Source: Paenibacillus rigui (GTDB taxonomy: Bacteria > Bacillota > Bacilli > Paenibacillales > NBRC-103111). From it: a stretch of 64,000 nt of DNA. Numbering within the stretch: position 1 is the first letter of the stretch; every line of letters begins with the position of its first letter. Shown piece after piece: positions 63,921 to 64,000 of this stretch. The stretch covers positions 1-64,000 of the forward strand of contig NZ_NMQW01000053.1 of NCBI RefSeq assembly GCF_002234615.1, read 5' to 3'. A program made the position numbers and the translations under genes. A model generated the notes under the pieces. The model ran no database searches. It was given only the letters and a program-made list of their open reading frames with translations, and was not told where the DNA came from.

Positions 63921-64000
63921 ATGGTAGCAATGGGATTAGGATTGTTGTTGGTTCGTTTGGTAGTAGGGTTGTTGTTTGTGGGGCACGGGGCTCAGAAGCT
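63921..64000 (+). CDS. DoxX-family protein (cut by the window end)
   Basis: The visible 26 codons (MVAMGLGLLLVRLVVGLLFV, then GHGAQK) are the first helix and the HG-x-QK signature of DoxX proteins. AGGAGATGATAG precedes the ATG. It resembles quinone-stress DoxX proteins such as those in mhq or cat operons; the rest lies outside the window. Confidence 0.75.
   Translation, partial: MVAMGLGLLLVRLVVGLLFVGHGAQK

Noticed and set aside
1-64000. tRNA, rRNA or riboswitch genes
   Set aside because: No cloverleaf, rRNA core sequence or recognisable riboswitch consensus was seen on reading both strands by eye; a covariance-model scan was not possible.

Overview
The window looks like chromosomal DNA of a spore-former of the Paenibacillus group (Paenibacillaceae, Bacillota). 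The support is strong AGGAGG-type ribosome binding sites, perfect sigma-A promoters, near-consensus cre (CcpA) sites, an S-layer-homology remnant, LytS/LytTR and 7TM-DISM sensor kinases, and a sortase-anchored giant surface protein. Genus is an inference. I found no rRNA, tRNA or CRISPR array.

Left edge (1-2900): a markedly AT-rich accessory island with two divergent genes. One is an Abi/UG-type reverse transcriptase. The other is a P-loop ATPase whose C-terminus carries a PD-(D/E)xK nuclease signature. A structured intergenic segment lies between them, and the layout suggests phage defence.

3000-9700: small regulator-plus-redox-enzyme modules. These are an MmyB-like XRE regulator with a quinone-oxidoreductase-like MDR; MarR-MOSC divergent from DoxX-CDGSH across a very clear palindromic operator; and SDR plus an Atu4866-domain protein divergent from an AraC regulator. 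Gene debris and a dispersed repeat lie between them.

10050-18600: a class B sortase and its likely substrate, a 2200-residue LPXTG-type adhesin with about 26 seven-residue repeats before the anchor. Next come the remains of a MacB/FtsX-type ABC permease broken by a frameshift and a stop.

18800-41400: a mosaic of short operons. They include an MBL hydrolase/alpha-beta hydrolase pair with an XRE-cupin regulator, a 7TM diguanylate cyclase, RidA/HxlR, ArsR-SRPBCC with twin operators, a Rieske oxygenase with an orphan NMT1-type binding lipoprotein, and a LytS/LytTR system divergent from an MHS-type organic-acid transporter with two cre sites. An FRG-domain protein, a nucleotidyltransferase, a VOC protein with an Lrp regulator, a glutamic (G1) peptidase, twin TM2 proteins and an MFS/TetR pair follow.

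41475-52630: a dual-kinase hybrid sensor stands divergent from a GC-rich run of seven genes: KAS III, ATP-grasp, OleD-like reductase, MBL hydrolase, F390-synthetase-like adenylase, GNAT/FemAB-like protein and SDR. The first six overlap end to end. I read this as an uncharacterised biosynthetic cluster related in logic to OleA/OleC/OleD chemistry, and it is the most interesting part of the window.

53000-61000: an alpha-xyloside utilisation operon. A LacI regulator is followed by a sugar ABC importer (binding protein and two permeases), a D-2-hydroxyacid dehydrogenase and a YicI-like GH31 alpha-xylosidase. The same palindromic operator precedes both the regulator and the binding protein, and a cre site overlaps the regulator promoter. 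A convergent sulfatase follows.

62900-64000: pirin and a DoxX gene cut by the window end, each preceded by the same AT-rich MarR-type palindrome, consistent with a quinone/electrophile-stress regulon.
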